Below the pieces are notes generated by a model. That model saw only the letters and a list, made by a program, of their open reading frames with translations, did not search any database and was not told the origin of the DNA. 57,500 nucleotides of DNA, taken from assembly GCA_012295275.1 (NCBI GenBank), contig CM022670.1:12249583-12307082 (forward strand), written 5' to 3'. A program made the position numbers and the translations under genes. This document shows positions 36,494-51,500 of this stretch, piece after piece (positions within the stretch are counted from its first letter, which is position 1; the number at the start of each line of letters is the position of its first letter). This DNA comes from Chrysomallon squamiferum (taxonomy: Eukaryota > Mollusca > Gastropoda > Neomphalida > Peltospiridae).

Positions 36494-39400
36494 ATAATAA
36501 TAATAATACTAAAAAAAAATAATGATAAAATAAACAACAACAACAATAACAACAGTAATAATAATAACAATGTTTATCGTTTATTCTATAAAAAATATAT
36601 GTGTATGCGAATTGTATTTTATATATAGAAAAGAAACCTTTATTTTTTTTCTTTTTTTTCAATTAATGAACACTGCTGATGTTGATGACTTTGTTTTCTA
36701 ATGACATACTAACAACGTTTCAGGAATTATTTATGACGAAAACACCTACGAGATGAAGATGATGCTGGAAGATGCTCTATATCTGACTACAACAGGGAAT
36801 CTCACTACAACATGAGAATGGAAGTTCACACTCAGCTCGTAGACTTGGAGGACAGCTTCAACTTCACTAACGCAGGTAAATTGACGTTAACTCTCTGTAA
36901 CATCAAGTTGACTCTTTCAATGGGAACTGTTTAGAAAACCAACGCTTAGATAGGAATGTAACGTACGTCTAGCATGTGCAGTTTTGAACTATACCAGATC
37001 TCTTCTTATTAAGATGTTGACCTAGGCTGTTCACCTCTTTTATAATTACAGTTTTGATCTCCGTACCTTACTTCTAAGTCGGTTTTTAAGTTATATGTCA
37101 TCTCATATGACGGTTTTTAACCGTAAGCGCAGAATCTTCCTTTAAGCTAGGTTATAACTAATACTGGGATTTCCGACATCCACTAGGTTGTATGACTTAC
37201 CGTAAATTCTGAGTAGGTTTTGAAGGCTGTCAGACGTTGATACATGGGGGATCGGGAACCTACGATGGGATGCTGTATACTGCTAAGTGAATATCGCTGA
37301 CCAGTAATATATTTCTAGATGTCCTCTGATCTCACGAGGTCTTGACGCTTCCCCATGTAACGGAGTGTAAAGTGATGTTTCATGACAGCAGTTAAAGAGT
37401 AATTAATCATTTTCTAAGTTGATAGTGTGCTGGACTTTTCACTTGGAGGTTAAACTATCCCTGGAGATATTTCTGCGCGTAAAGGTTTGGTGGGCAAATA
37501 GCCCCTGAAGAATTACTTCCTGTGGAGAAATCTCTGAAGGGATTCTTAGACTGGTTTAATGAAAAGATACAACTTGTAAGTATTGTGTCGTAGATGAGAC
37601 TTTTACCATGGTTATATGTATGAGTATACATAGGTATTTATTATACACATCTAGATGGATTTGCATATGAATATTCCTATATATGCGATATAACTATGTA
37701 AACACACACACACACACACACCCATACACACACACACACACATATATGCACACACATATATACATAATATAAGTGTGTATGTGTGTGTATGTATGTATGT
37801 GATTGTTTAGATGATAAAAAGAATGAATAAAATAATATATATTTATATATTCATTCTTTTTATCATCTAAATAGACAAACTCATACATACGCATATAACA
37901 ATAATGCTGTATCAAAGAAAATAACATAACAGGCATTGTTTTACATTTGCACCACTAAAAAAAAAAAAATTTAATTTTGATCGAGACTAATAAAATAAAC
38001 GTCTTTCATATATGTAAACCGATATAATCTCTAGAAAAATTGCTTTTCTGACCCAAATAATATTTCCTATTATTCATTTTAATTCGTTCCCAGCAGACAT
38101 TCTTAAAGAAATTCAGTACATCCCAGGATATATAAATAATTTCGTTGACCTTATTCATGGTCAATCTTCCATTTCAGTTATGAAAAAACCATAGCAGTTC
38201 ATTTGGTCCCAAGACATATATAAACAACTCACTGCCTTACTTTCATTCACCCACACACTCCATCTCTACTGCAAAATACCCTCGAGAAACCGAGAAACCC
38301 GTGCAGTTCTGTTCGATGCATGGCATAGGGCGGTATTACTTCAAAGCTCATTTTCTCCCCTAATTTCAAATTCTGTTAAAAAACCATAACAGTTCATTCA
38401 TCTGGTCCCAAGTGACATATAATGAAGTGTAACTGTCACTATTCATAATTTTGTTTCGTCGAATATTGACGACGAACCCACATAATCAGTTCTTCCCTCT
38501 AACGTGACGTCAGTGCTGGTTCTGATTTCATCGTTCAGTTTCTGTTGCATGATATCCCATGTACACTACTTTGCAATTTAGCTTTCACTATTTTATAATA
38601 TCCCATGTACACTACTTTGCAATTTAGCTCTCACTATTTTATAATATCCCATGTACAGTACTTTGAAAGTTAGTTATTACTATTTTATTCTTATAGAATC
38701 TATCAGGGAATGCACCTTCTTGCAACAGTACAAATTCAAAACCCATTTTTACCCTATGTCAAGATTTTATTAAAGATTTTGCAATGCACTACGTCCCATA
38801 ATTAAAATAAACATCTCGACTGCTCCAGTTCAGCCTCACGTGTTACTTTTAGTTGTGTAACATCTAAGCCAAATCCATCGTGAAAAAAATTTAACTTCAA
38901 ATTTCCAGTCTCCCACTTTTTAACTTCTTCTTTGTATTCTGCTGCTTAACCAAACTTTCCCCAAGATCTTTAACAATAACATCTCAACCACAAAACACCA
39001 GCCACGATAATCTTCCAGTTCCTGTCGTTGACATCTCACAACAGTTCAGCTTTCTCAATAACAAAACTTCAATGTCCATTTTTACGCCATCTCAAAATTA
39101 TATTGTCAAACATTACCATACAGTTCAGCCGTTCCCAAGACATATTACATCAGTGCCACAAATTACTCCCCCCCCATCTTTCTATTTTATTGTGCAACAT
39201 CGCTGGCAAGTTCGTACAATTCGTCTTTTTTATTTTGTTGTTGGATGTGAACACAACGGATGTAACTGGTGTCTGCTAGATAGAAATTAATTACGTTTGT
39301 ATTGATGTTGCCTGGAGGGTGAGATAGTGTTTTATTGAGAGAAACATATTATTTCGCTTACCGAGTATTAATATTTAAAGAGTACTGCCACTTCACTCCA

Positions 39401-42400
39401 CACAGAGAAACATTGAAGATACAGGAAAAAAATAACAGGAAAAAAACACCAGCAACAACAATCGGAAATAATAAAACAAAAACGAACACATACACACAAA
39501 CAAGCGAACAATAAATAAATAAATAAATAATTTGAAAAAAAAGTAACGCTCCGTAAATTTGAGTTTGGATTAAAAAGTTAATAGAATTTGTTTTGTTTTT
39601 TGATTAGATGACTATAATGAAGATAAAATGAAATGAATATTAAAAATGAGATAATAATAATAATAATAATAAATTTTTTAAAATTAAATCCTTATTTTGA
39701 AATAGAATTAAAAAGAAATGATATGGAATTTGTATTCTTAACCTCAGTATAGGGAATAATAAAAAAAATAAAAAGTTATATGATCAAAGTATTAATGATT
39801 TAGTGAAGCCTGAATAAAGCGATTTGACTTTAAGATTTTTGCTTAATCCAACAATCACTATATTTCTTTTATCAGTAATAACGTATCTTTTTTAATAATA
39901 AAAAAACAACAAAAAGAAAAACGGTATCAACAAATTAAAACTCAGTGAAACACACAAAGAAACAAACAGCTTCAAATAATATTCTTTTAAAAACGAACAT
40001 AACAAAATATGATTGATGGATTGTCAGTAACCAGCATCAAATATCATTTTACCTTTGACAATAATTCACTGCTGGAATTCATGCATCATGGCTCCTGTCA
40101 TAACCTGTTTTAGTTTTGTTCAGGTTTCATTTCAACAGCAATTTATCACTGTACATATTCACAGCAGCTCGTCAGATGAACAATAGTCTGTGAGATCGAT
40201 ACTTGCTCATACTGCCACTGGGTTAGTTTTCGTTCTACCCAATACCACTGAGAATTTGAATTTTGTCACACGATTAAAAATAAATTATCTTTTTATAAAA
40301 CTCGTTTCCATGATACTGTAGAATAACAAAAATAAATCAACATAATGCATTACTGGACAGCAGTCTTCAATAAACAGTTTGCAAGGCGACATAACAAATG
40401 GTTTCATGTTTTTTCTATGTCATCTTATCGTTTCAGCTATCAAGACAATTGCTAAAAACAGGATATTTCATTTCAGTCACCCCATTCAGACATTGATTTT
40501 ACGTAGGAGTAATTACAAAGGTCACTCACGTTTTTTTTTTTACCATAATGCAGACTGTGCGAAAAAAATAAGAAAAAAATCAACTGCCAGTCTTAAAATA
40601 ATTTAAAGCGTTAAACGTATAAATACACAAAATAAAAATAAAGAACCGTACAAAAGTCTTAGAACCTTACGAAACATGTAGGCTCTATTGTTCTCCAATT
40701 ACTTCATGTCCCTTTCGTTGAGTGCGGTCCGATACAGTTAATGTTTCACACAAGTCTGGTAATACATTTTTAATAGTCGATATTTAGTTTGGTTAACTCA
40801 TTTCGTTGCTAGAGTCTTGTTTTAAATTTGTCCAGATTACTGAGTGTTAAGCTGTAAAGCTCTTCTCATTACAATCGATGATCTTTGATTAAGAATCGGA
40901 CTTCATCTTTCTGTTTATCAATAGGAATTTTCGTGAAACCAATTCTGATTAAGTGAGATTAGTCAAAATTGTCTGTAGTAAATACGATGTATTTACACAG
41001 ATCATACACCCTTAATTTTGAATCAGCAAACATTGTTTAACAGATTTAGTCATTTGGCCTTGTTGTAGCAACTTTTGTTTTAAACTCACATGGTTGGATC
41101 TATCTCTGTCTTAAAGTAGTCTAATAAAATCTGAATAAAGTACTTGAAACACAAACTAGAATGAATTGTATATTTTAAAAACAAAATACCTGACAATGGA
41201 TGAAGTACAGGTGTTGAAACACGAACTAGAATTAATTGTATATTTTAAAAACAAAATACCTGACAATGGATGAAGTACAGGTGTTGAAACACAAACTAGA
41301 ATTAATTGTATATTTTAAAAACAAAAGACCTGACAATAGATGAAGCACAGTTGCTGACAAACTGTTGTTTACGTAAGTCTGGCTTTCTTTGATCTCAAAT
41401 CTGCGTGATGACATCTAAAACCTGGCGACTTAGAGAGAAGCAGAAATCAGAGTTAACCTCGCTTGTCTACAAGTGTTTGTACGACTAACGCGGAAAATTG
41501 ATGTTTGTCGCAGGAACTAACGATACCTTTGTTGAGCAAAGCAATATATCCGCTGTTGTACTGGATCCTTATGATGAATTGATTCTCAAGAGATGAGTAC
41601 AAGGGCCACGCTCAATAAAACTCGTGTTGTGTCTCGCTGTTCTAAAGGCCAAGTCAGCGAGCTTGTTAACATCTTCGTGCAAAGAATTTGAAATGTTCCA
41701 GAACAAAACAAATTTTAAAATATTCTTTTGTGGTATGAATACCACTGTCAAAGTTTCATAATGTAAGATATCGCACAACTGTGAACTCGTTTTTTTTTTT
41801 TTTTTTTTTTTAATAATTATTTTTTGTTTTATACATTTTATATCATTTATCTATGATGTTAATTGCTTTTGTTGTTACTGATACGTCGTTGAGAATTATT
41901 CTTATCTCGTCAATTCATTTTTCTAATATCAGAAACTGTAGAAATGCTTTATACTAAATGAAAGACAAAAGTCTTTTCAGTAGATATAATTTTCTTTGTG
42001 TCATTTTCATGGCTTATTAAACCTCTGAACTCTAAATGCTGCACAAACACAAAAGTTTTTAATCCGGTACTGGGATATATTATTTCACTTTCGCCGAGAT
42101 TTTGAATCTGTGACATTCATAAAGGATTTGAATCTTTATTTTATTACCATGGGGCGCAGACGAAAAACGGAAACAGTACGACGTTTCTGAAAGAATCGGT
42201 TTCCTAATCAGACGATTTTTTCCCCCTCTAGCCTTTGTCATAACGTCTCGCTCGGTGATGGCTCGCTTATTATTTTCTTTATCGGCGGCAGCTGCAGGTC
42301 AGTCTCATTCAGGCGTGAAATTAATACAGATTTAATAGCGACACAAAGCACATTTCATCTTAACATCAAATAATCAAGCAGTTTGAAGACACGCAGCCTG

Positions 42401-43264
42401 GACACAAAGACGATGCTAACATCACCAAAAGGCCTTGCAGAAAATGAACATTTCTCGCTGGTTTTGTGAGGTTCATACAAAGTAGGAAATTTGGTGTAAT
42501 TGACCACTGGTCAAAACGTCTGATACGGTCAGGATCTGAATCTTGAAAAAAAGAAGAAGAAACAAAAAGAAACAAGGAATGAAGAATAAACTGAATTTTT
42601 ATGTACAGTTTGGTATAATGATTTCTGTGATATTAGTTTTTGTAAAAGAAAATTTTTCATTCAAGAGAAAAATCATTTACTAATAAAAAAAAAAAGGAAT
42701 GGAAAAAAAAGGACGCCCGCCCAATTAGCTAATTCAAAACACTATCAAAAGAAACATAAATATATATATATATATAAAAACCACTCATTAAGAAGCGTAT
42801 CTTTACTCAACTTGACATTACAGGAAGTTACGTTATTAGGATCCTAGGTCCGCGGTAAATCTCTTTCTGTTTTGGTTAGATCTGCTGGCTCCGGACAGGC
42901 TACGCAGACGATCAGACCAGACGTGAATGAAAACAGACGGATTAAAGCGCTTTAAACCCATTTCCGGTTTGGTTCTTTCCAGTTACTTTAGCTGTCAAAA
43001 GTGGATTTCTTTTGTGAATGCAACGTAAGCCGAGTACAGTGCTATCTTTTTATATAGGTGCTTCAGCAACATGGTCATAGTTTTTTTTTTAGTTTATTTT
43101 TGAAATTTAAATTTTAATACGTTTTACTTAATTCCAAGGCTGGAATTTGTCATTTTATAAATTTCAACTGCTTTTAAATTATTTGCTATTAATATGGAAG
43201 TATATTTCAAAAATTAAAATTTGTGAGAAAGAAAGATTTTTATGGAAAAAAGAGACGTTGTATT

Positions 43265-43347
<83 letters not shown>

Positions 43348-45094
43348 ACAAAACTACATTTGATTCCCAAAACTGATGCACTTTAAATATTAAGACCTAA
43401 ATTTCTAGACGTCATGGATACTTTATAAATCCTTTAAATTGATAAAATATCAGATTTTGTCGTTTTGATGTATGTTTATTTTTTTTTTTAGAAATGAATG
43501 GAACTAAAAATAATGTGCATATTTTAGATATCATGATTATTAATCTGTGTCTGAAGACCTTTATTATTTATTTTTAGTCTTCTAATTATCATCAATATCT
43601 GATAGTTTCTTAGCAACAGCTTTTTGTTTGTCACTGCTCGAAGACCTTGTTATTAAAAAAAACACACTAAAAAAACAAAACAAACAACTTATTCTTATCG
43701 TTTAGCTTTAATATCTGCTTCTTTAATGTTAGCATAACCAGATTAGTAACAGCTCTGATCAGCCGTCACTGGTAATCTAAAACCACCAAAGAAATTAGAA
43801 AAAAAATTAAGAAATAAAACGGTAAAATGCAATAATGAGAAATGACTAAAGAAAAAGGGAAGAAAGATAGATTGAAAGCAGGATGTTAACGAGAATGGAA
43901 TGAACGAAGAAAGAGAAGAGGAAAGTAGGTACAATAGAGAAAAAAAAATTGGAAAGAAAATTGGAAAAAAAGATACTCCTGGAAATTTGGAGTAAAGAAT
44001 AAAAAAAATAAAAGATTCATCACAAAAGAAAGAAAGGCATTCGGAAAGAAAGAATGAAGAAGTAAAAAAAGAAAAACAAACAAAACAGGCGAAAAAGAAA
44101 AAAGAAAAAATGTTTGAACCAAGAAAAAGAAACAAATTAAGAAAGGAAGTGAAACGAATGAAGAAAAGATTTACCAAAGAAAAAGAAACAAACCAATGAA
44201 GAATTCTCTATGGTCTTAAAGGATGACATAACTTACTAAGGTGCGGATCAGTTACGTATTTAATTTAATTTAATTCTAATTCTTTTTTTACAAGCTTTAA
44301 ATATCTCAGAATTTGCATTAAAGAGCCAGTGTTAGTAATTTCACACAGATACATGTTGTGTTTAGGACTTTAAAGACAGAATGAAATGGTCATGATAATA
44401 TAAAAACGTCCTCGATCCTCTGGTTCGGCCCTTGCCAGCTACAAAATTAATCGTCTTCTCTTTTACAGACACGAAGTCGAATTTTAGCTACATCCACCAT
44501 TAAAGTGACATGGCTATCTGTCACTGATTTATTTTTGTATGTAATGACGTAATAAGAAGACCTAACTGGTAAACAAAATTCTTTTAATAGACTGGGTCAT
44601 TTTTTTAGGTAGTAGACATAGTTCGTTTTCAGACTCGTAATGTCCTCAACGGTTTTATGACTAACTGGGTGAAGAAACTCTTTTACAGACACACTCATTC
44701 GACGAGCTACGTTTTATTTTATTAAACGTAGGGTTGTGATTACGTTCTTATCTGTTTAATTATTTAAAACGGTCATTGTACTGTTTATACAACTTCTCAC
44801 TTCAACTCAGTGTGGGAAAACATATAAATTATCGTTTCTGGAAGAGAAACATTATTTTGCTGTTTTTGACAAATGAAGTTAACAGCAGTTTTAAACGTAC
44901 AGGATGTTTTATGTTCATTTTTCCACAGACAGGAAAGCACCTGACCCGGTTTTTGATTATCCACTTAGGAGTCGGTGGTGAAACACGAAATGACTCAATG
45001 GATGAATTGATCCTGGTAACTGACTTAACAACTTTAATCACCGAAGTGGATACTGGCTGGTTTAGTGAAGTCGTTAAGCATACAACTTTTAAAA

Positions 45095-45133
<39 letters not shown>

Positions 45134-47755
45134 AATAATTAAATAATGGTTCGGATAAAACAACAACAGCAACAAAAACAACAACAACAACAACAATATT
45201 GCATGCTGTTTGCTGGAACCTGTAAATTGAAAATAGTAATCTGTAATAATTTTTAAAAAGCCTCTACACTTCTTTATGTAAAATAAATCAGTTTTCTGAA
45301 GCTGCGTAACAGATTAAAATGTAATTTCTTTGTTTTGTTTTTTCTTTTACTTCAATCAGCAGGGTATTAATACAAAGATTCCAGGGCAAATTTCATTTTG
45401 CTAGTGATTCATACTGTTAATCCTTTTCTTTCTTTTTCTTTTTTTTGAATGTCCTTTGGCTTGTTTTCGAATGAAACAGCCTATGGTCAATGTAATTTAA
45501 CTTACAAAAATACCTTCTGTACGTGATTGCAAAAAATTCTGATTTTAAATCTAACAATTTTTTTTTTCTCCAGAGGACTGTCACTATTCAAAATTAAAGT
45601 CATCGAAAATATCAGTCTGTTTCTGGACATGTCTAAACTGAGACTTCCAAATTTATATTTATTTATTGAATTTGTCTTATCATACTATAAGTTTGAAAGA
45701 AAATGACACAACAGGGTAACGTGAAAGTATCAACGAATAAATTGTTTTCCTTTTGGCTGTATAGTAAGTTTGGTCTTTTCTACGACAATAATATAAATAA
45801 AAACAGAACAGTTTTAACTGTTTATAATATTAACATTTGCACACGTTCTGGTAATTTTTTCCTTAACGAAAAACGTACACTAATACATTAACCGTGGTTT
45901 GCATTCATACAGAGAGTAGTGTTTGCTACAGAGATCTCTCGCTCGCCATCAAACATCAAGCCTCTGCATGAACCATTATATCTGCATTTAGAGAAAAAAT
46001 ATTTGTACAGACAGCAAGCCATTTGATTCTTCTCAAACCACTCAAGCAGATTAATGGATTTTTCACGTGTGTGTTAAACTGACACTGCGTCCTGGCGAGC
46101 GTAAAAACGATTGTCAATTCCTCGTGTTGTTTGTCATCCTGTGTTACATTAGCACCACTGGCCCAGTTATCACTGGCTTGATTCCTGCTCAAGTGTAAAT
46201 ACCTGATCTAAAACAAGAACGACTAACTTACAGCTGTTGTTTTTCTTCACTGGTTTATGAAGATGATCCTATATAGTGGTGTAGTTGTAAGTTAAACGTA
46301 TTGCTCGTTTTTTTTCTGTTTTTTGTTTTGGTAATAAAGAAACATTCACATTACGTTAGACGTTTGTTTATATTTTGTTTGATTCCGTGTTGTTTTTATT
46401 TTAATTATACGTATTACTGTTCGAACTGGTTTCATTCGCGTATCTAAAATGTGTTCATGTGAGAGAGAAAGAATGAAACTTGAGGGAGGGAGACAGAGGG
46501 AAATTTAATTATTGCAGTCGAGACCAATATAATCACAATCAATATCAAGGTTAAAATTATTAACAGCTTGTAGTTTTAATGTGTCGTTGCCACTGCTGCA
46601 GTTGGACTTGCCAGGCTAATTTGCAAACGTTAATAATGAGTTTACAACCTTCACTTAACTGAATTCAGTTTCTACAAACGTTGAACCTAAACAAATCTCT
46701 AGCTGACCCAGTATCAAGTTGTTTTGAAGAAAACAGAGAAATGTGTTGTTATCTTTGCTCAGATCTGTCACTAGAACCATTGTCATTAGCATGTCACATA
46801 GATATTTGATATCACAATCATTATGTGGCTGCTTGAAATGTCTAAAAGGAGTAAATCGTTACGTGCACATTTTAGTCTGTTGGTCAAATCGTGTATGATG
46901 AGGTAGAGATGATGTCATGAGATCATGGCTCCGCTCATTCCAAATAATGGAATATGGTTAAAGATGGACGAAGTCAGCAAGCCAAGTTAGATTTTACAAC
47001 AGTTGTTAAAGAGACTAAAAATGTATAGTTTCTACGTTAAATGCTGGTTTGAGTATCCAAGATTTGCGTGCTTAAACCTTCAGAAGATATAAACGTCTTT
47101 TGAGGTTCATTTCATATTCATTACGGTCGGAAGAGAGTATCTCAAAATCTGTATAAAAATACATTTTATCATTTCTATTTAAAACAAATGGCTCAATTTA
47201 ACTAATATTATTAAATCGATATGTGCAAGGGTTTAATTTATTTTTTGAATTCTAAATATAGGGTGCTGATTGTCTTTCTCAGCAGCCAGGCCACTTACAT
47301 TAGCCATTTCCTCTTTCGTTTCAAACAAATAATATGCTAAATCGTATTTTGTTAAAAAGTTTTAACTAATGTAGCAAAGGAATTCGAAAACCTTTATTTA
47401 AAATGTTTTGGTTACACAGCCTTGTAAGATATTATTCCTAAAATTGGTTAGTTAAGCATCTCTTGAACTGTTTTACGAAAGTTTGCACTGTTTGAGTTAT
47501 CTTATAGCAATATGTTCAAACAAATCACTTTCATTATGCTTAATTGAGTTTACTAATGCCTGAATTTCGGCAACTTTATTTTAAAATTATTTCTTGAAAT
47601 GTCCCCCTAAATTTCTTTAGTTGTTTTATTTACGATACGAAAAGAAATACAGTGATAAATGTATTTAGACTGTCGTGGATAACGCCATTGTATTTGTGAA
47701 CTGAAAATAGATCGAGAGAGACAAACAGATAAAAATAGATCGAGAGAGAAAAAAG

Positions 47756-47843
<88 letters not shown>

Positions 47844-48495
47844 AAAACGATTGTTGAGACAAATTCTATTTTGCTTAGGACTAATACGTAATTAAACTCA
47901 AGCAACTCCATTCCAAACAAAGCTAGAGAACTAAGACTGAATTAAATTAACCGAAGCAGCTGCGACAGGAAATTAACTTAACTTAGTTGTTTTAACGTGT
48001 GTTCTGAGACAATACAGACAACCCGATAACATTTGGTGTCCATAAACAAAAGAGAAAGTAAATCAGGCTTATTTCATTCTGTTCCCAAAATTAATTTAAA
48101 GTCTCACATCCCAGGAGACTTTCTCATTTGTAACTGTTACATTTGTTCATTTCCAAAGCAGTTCCTTTTCTCCTTTTTTTTCTCCCACCATTACATCAGG
48201 ATTTATCTGATGTACATTCGTAGTCGATGATATTAGGAGAATCTGAAAAAAAAAAAAAAAATTATTTTAATTTGAATTCGTACACTGTTATTTCAAACCA
48301 GTTACTTCTTACTGCTTCTGTTTCCTATTGATTCAGAGCAAATAAAAGCCGTTCAAATTTCAATTATTTTGTGCTTATTATTGTTTTTTTTTTATGTTTA
48401 TCTATAATAGGAAGTGATAGACAAAAATACATACAGTCAGATATCTAAGACAATAATAAAAAATACATAAAAATAAATAAATAATATTAAAGTAA

Positions 48496-48552
<57 letters not shown>

Positions 48553-51500
48553 TACATATATATATTTATTATAGAAGTAATATATTTTACAATGATTTTC
48601 TTTATATTTATTTTTAATTCAAAAAAAAATTAATTTTCATTTCAGTTTGTTCCCATTTGTCGAACAACGTCGTCGCCATCATCGGTATCTCGAGCAAAAC
48701 GCTGCTGGCAACAACGAAAGCTTTCTCTGCCAGCCTCAAAATTCCGTTCATCCTTCTCAACAGCCCAGCGGACCCACTTGATCCTCAGTCCGTGTCGAAA
48801 TTCCTGTTTTTCATGAAACCCTCTCCATCCAGAGCGATCGCTGATGTAGTTCAGACGTACAAATGGGACGACATGCATTATTTCTATTACACAAATGAAG
48901 GTAAATATCGCCAGGGTTGGATCGAGTTCTTCCCGAGCACTTTCATCTAGTGTGCGGTGTATTAGATTAGCGATGGAAATTTTTGCCCGAAGATCTTGAT
49001 GGGAAACTTGGCTCTATGATGGCAATGTGGTTTTGATAGGTTTGGCGTCGAGGACTTGTTGTTGTACTGGTGATAATGTTAATTATATGTTATTCACAGT
49101 TTGATGAAATAGAAAACCATGAACTGAATATTTACTTTTTTTTTCTTTTTTTATCAAAATTCTGTATGTTAAAGTCATGTTGTAATTCATTATGAGCTTT
49201 GTGCTTTTTGTTTTTAACTTGTTTTCTAAATTCTATTATGATTAACTTTAAACAACTTGCAATTTTTTTTTTTAAATTTTTACTGTACTGAGCAGATTAG
49301 AACATTTATAAATTGCTTTCAACTGAAAAGTTTTAATTTAATATTTGTCTTCCAAAAATAAGGCTCTAGATTTGGTTTGAGTAATTTATATCATATAATC
49401 AGCAAATGTAGCTTACTACAGACTGTATAAATATTATATCTGAAATTACAGTTAGTTTTAATTATCATTTTTCGATTGTATTCTCAAATTAACTCTACAT
49501 TGTATTTTTAACTCAGCAGTTTATATTTGTATTTATAGTAGTATTATGTTTCTTACTTGGAACAGAGCAATTTAGGAATTAACTGAAGTAACAATTTGTA
49601 TATTCCAGCATATTCGTGTCGATAATGTAACTTTGCCCTTTACGTTTTTTTTTTTTTTTTTTCACTATTTATTAATATAGCTTTAATCAGCACCACTATT
49701 TATATTTTATAATGATTTTCGTCTTTGGTGTCTAATTCTTCAGTTCACAGCTCCATGATTACATTTCACGTTCGTCCACACCTCTGATCTCGACATGGAA
49801 ACATTTCAATTAATTTTCAGTTAGCTGTACGAAGGACATCTTATGCATATTCAACGACGCTAAATACCAGCAGCAAAGCTAAAGCTCAGAAAACATTTCC
49901 ATATTCTGTGCAACGTAATTTGATTTGTCTAATTCCTATTTTCAAGAAATGCTCTCTGGTGAATATTTCAATGGTATAAATGCCAAAATCTCTTCAAATA
50001 TACTATACAGGTGTAAAGTAAAGATGTAATATATAATTTACATAAACATAATATATGTATGTATGTATATATGTATATAAAACAACTAAGTGAGATAAGG
50101 ATAAAAAAAGCTATTTGTAATAAATATTACTTGTTCGTGACTATTTCAGTTGGCATCAAAGTCCAACATAAAGACAACATAAAAAATACTCAGCAGATAT
50201 TATTCTATTTCAACAGAAATTAACATTATCATAAGAACGAGAAAAGCTCTAGACGTCAAAGAAATACCACAGTTTATTCTAAGACAGATATTAATATTGG
50301 AAAATTCGCATGCAAGAAGTACTTAATTTAAACAATTTCATTTCTGCGATACTGAGTTCAAGGTTTTCCAGTGTAATACATTTGTATCTGTGTCTTTGTG
50401 TGTGTGTATATGTGTGTGACTGTGTGTGTGACTGTGTGTCTATATATATATATTTATACACACCTATATATATATCTGTGTATGTATATGTGTATATATG
50501 TATTCGTATATGTATATATAAAACATTACATAGTTTTACTTCCGATTTGCATCTTAGAGCCAAGTAAATACAAGACAAGTCCTTATTGTACCAGTATCAT
50601 CATTCTGTTTCTTATATATCTTTGGCAACAAAATGTCATTTAGAAGACTGCAGAAACAAAGTGGAAATGCCAAGATACTGAAAAATGAAAGAACGAATAG
50701 AAGAAAATGTATTAGTTAAACAGTTATTACAAATCTCTGGCTATTACGTTTTTGTTTTCTAACTCTCACTCGTTTCAAACAATATTGTGAATTTATTTTA
50801 TTTTAATGATCATTAGCAAACTTTGTAAAATTACTTTAGACAGTTTTCATTTAGCTTCTACTTTAATTTCAGGTTTAACTCGTTTAGAACAAGTTTTTGA
50901 TCATTTCCACAGACAGAAGACTTCACCAGACATTAACGTAATGCACGTCACTTCCGCTAATGATACGTTCAACATTTTAAAACAGATTCACACAGAGAAC
51001 AAGTCACGTGATATCCGGTTGGTTTTAGACCTTTCTTCTGAAGATGCGGCAGAGGTTATTGTTAGACTGGTACGTTTCCTACATTTCAGATAACGATGAT
51101 AAATTGTTACGATAATGATTGTTGCAATAACTGATGATTATGATAATATTTGTGATAGAGTGATATAGTAATGTTCCTGTAGCATAGTAGTGATTGTAAT
51201 AGAAAGAATTGTAAAGAGGTTAAAGTTGATAAATAAATGAATATTATATATAGGTATGTGTATATGTGTTCATGTGTTTCATAGATAGGAAGCAAATCAT
51301 TTTATAAAAAAAAAAATAACAACAACAATATTAATATGTTTACTTATTATTATTTATTTATTTTTTTACATTATAATAATTACTGCAGAGAGACGAAGAA
51401 GACATATTGAAAATTCGATTCCATTTCATAGTTCCTTTAATGGTAAGCACGTAAAAGACACAGTTTATATTTTTCATTAGTAAAATGCTGTTTGACAACG

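Larger units (their letters stand above)
36876..48645 (+). other. Gene 2 intron 2 (11.8 kb)
   Basis: Large intron. Besides the entries listed separately, it contains (CA)n at about 37700-37742, an AAAT run at 45094-45133, CAA repeats at about 45160-45197, (GA)n at 47759-47835 and (CA)n at 48498-48549. Stretches 39300-41100, 41360-42160, 43400-45090 and 45200-47700 are AT-rich with no recognisable exon or transposon domain. Confidence 0.6.

Noticed and set aside
36724-36875. Explaining the exon 2 frame break by an internal acceptor at ctgactacaacag|GGAATC
   Set aside because: Joining exon 1 there still gives the wrong frame and a stop, and it would remove the conserved IIYDEN segment.
44776-45105. 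109-codon plus-strand frame
   Set aside because: No domain, no good splice borders, ends in an AAAT microsatellite; likely chance.
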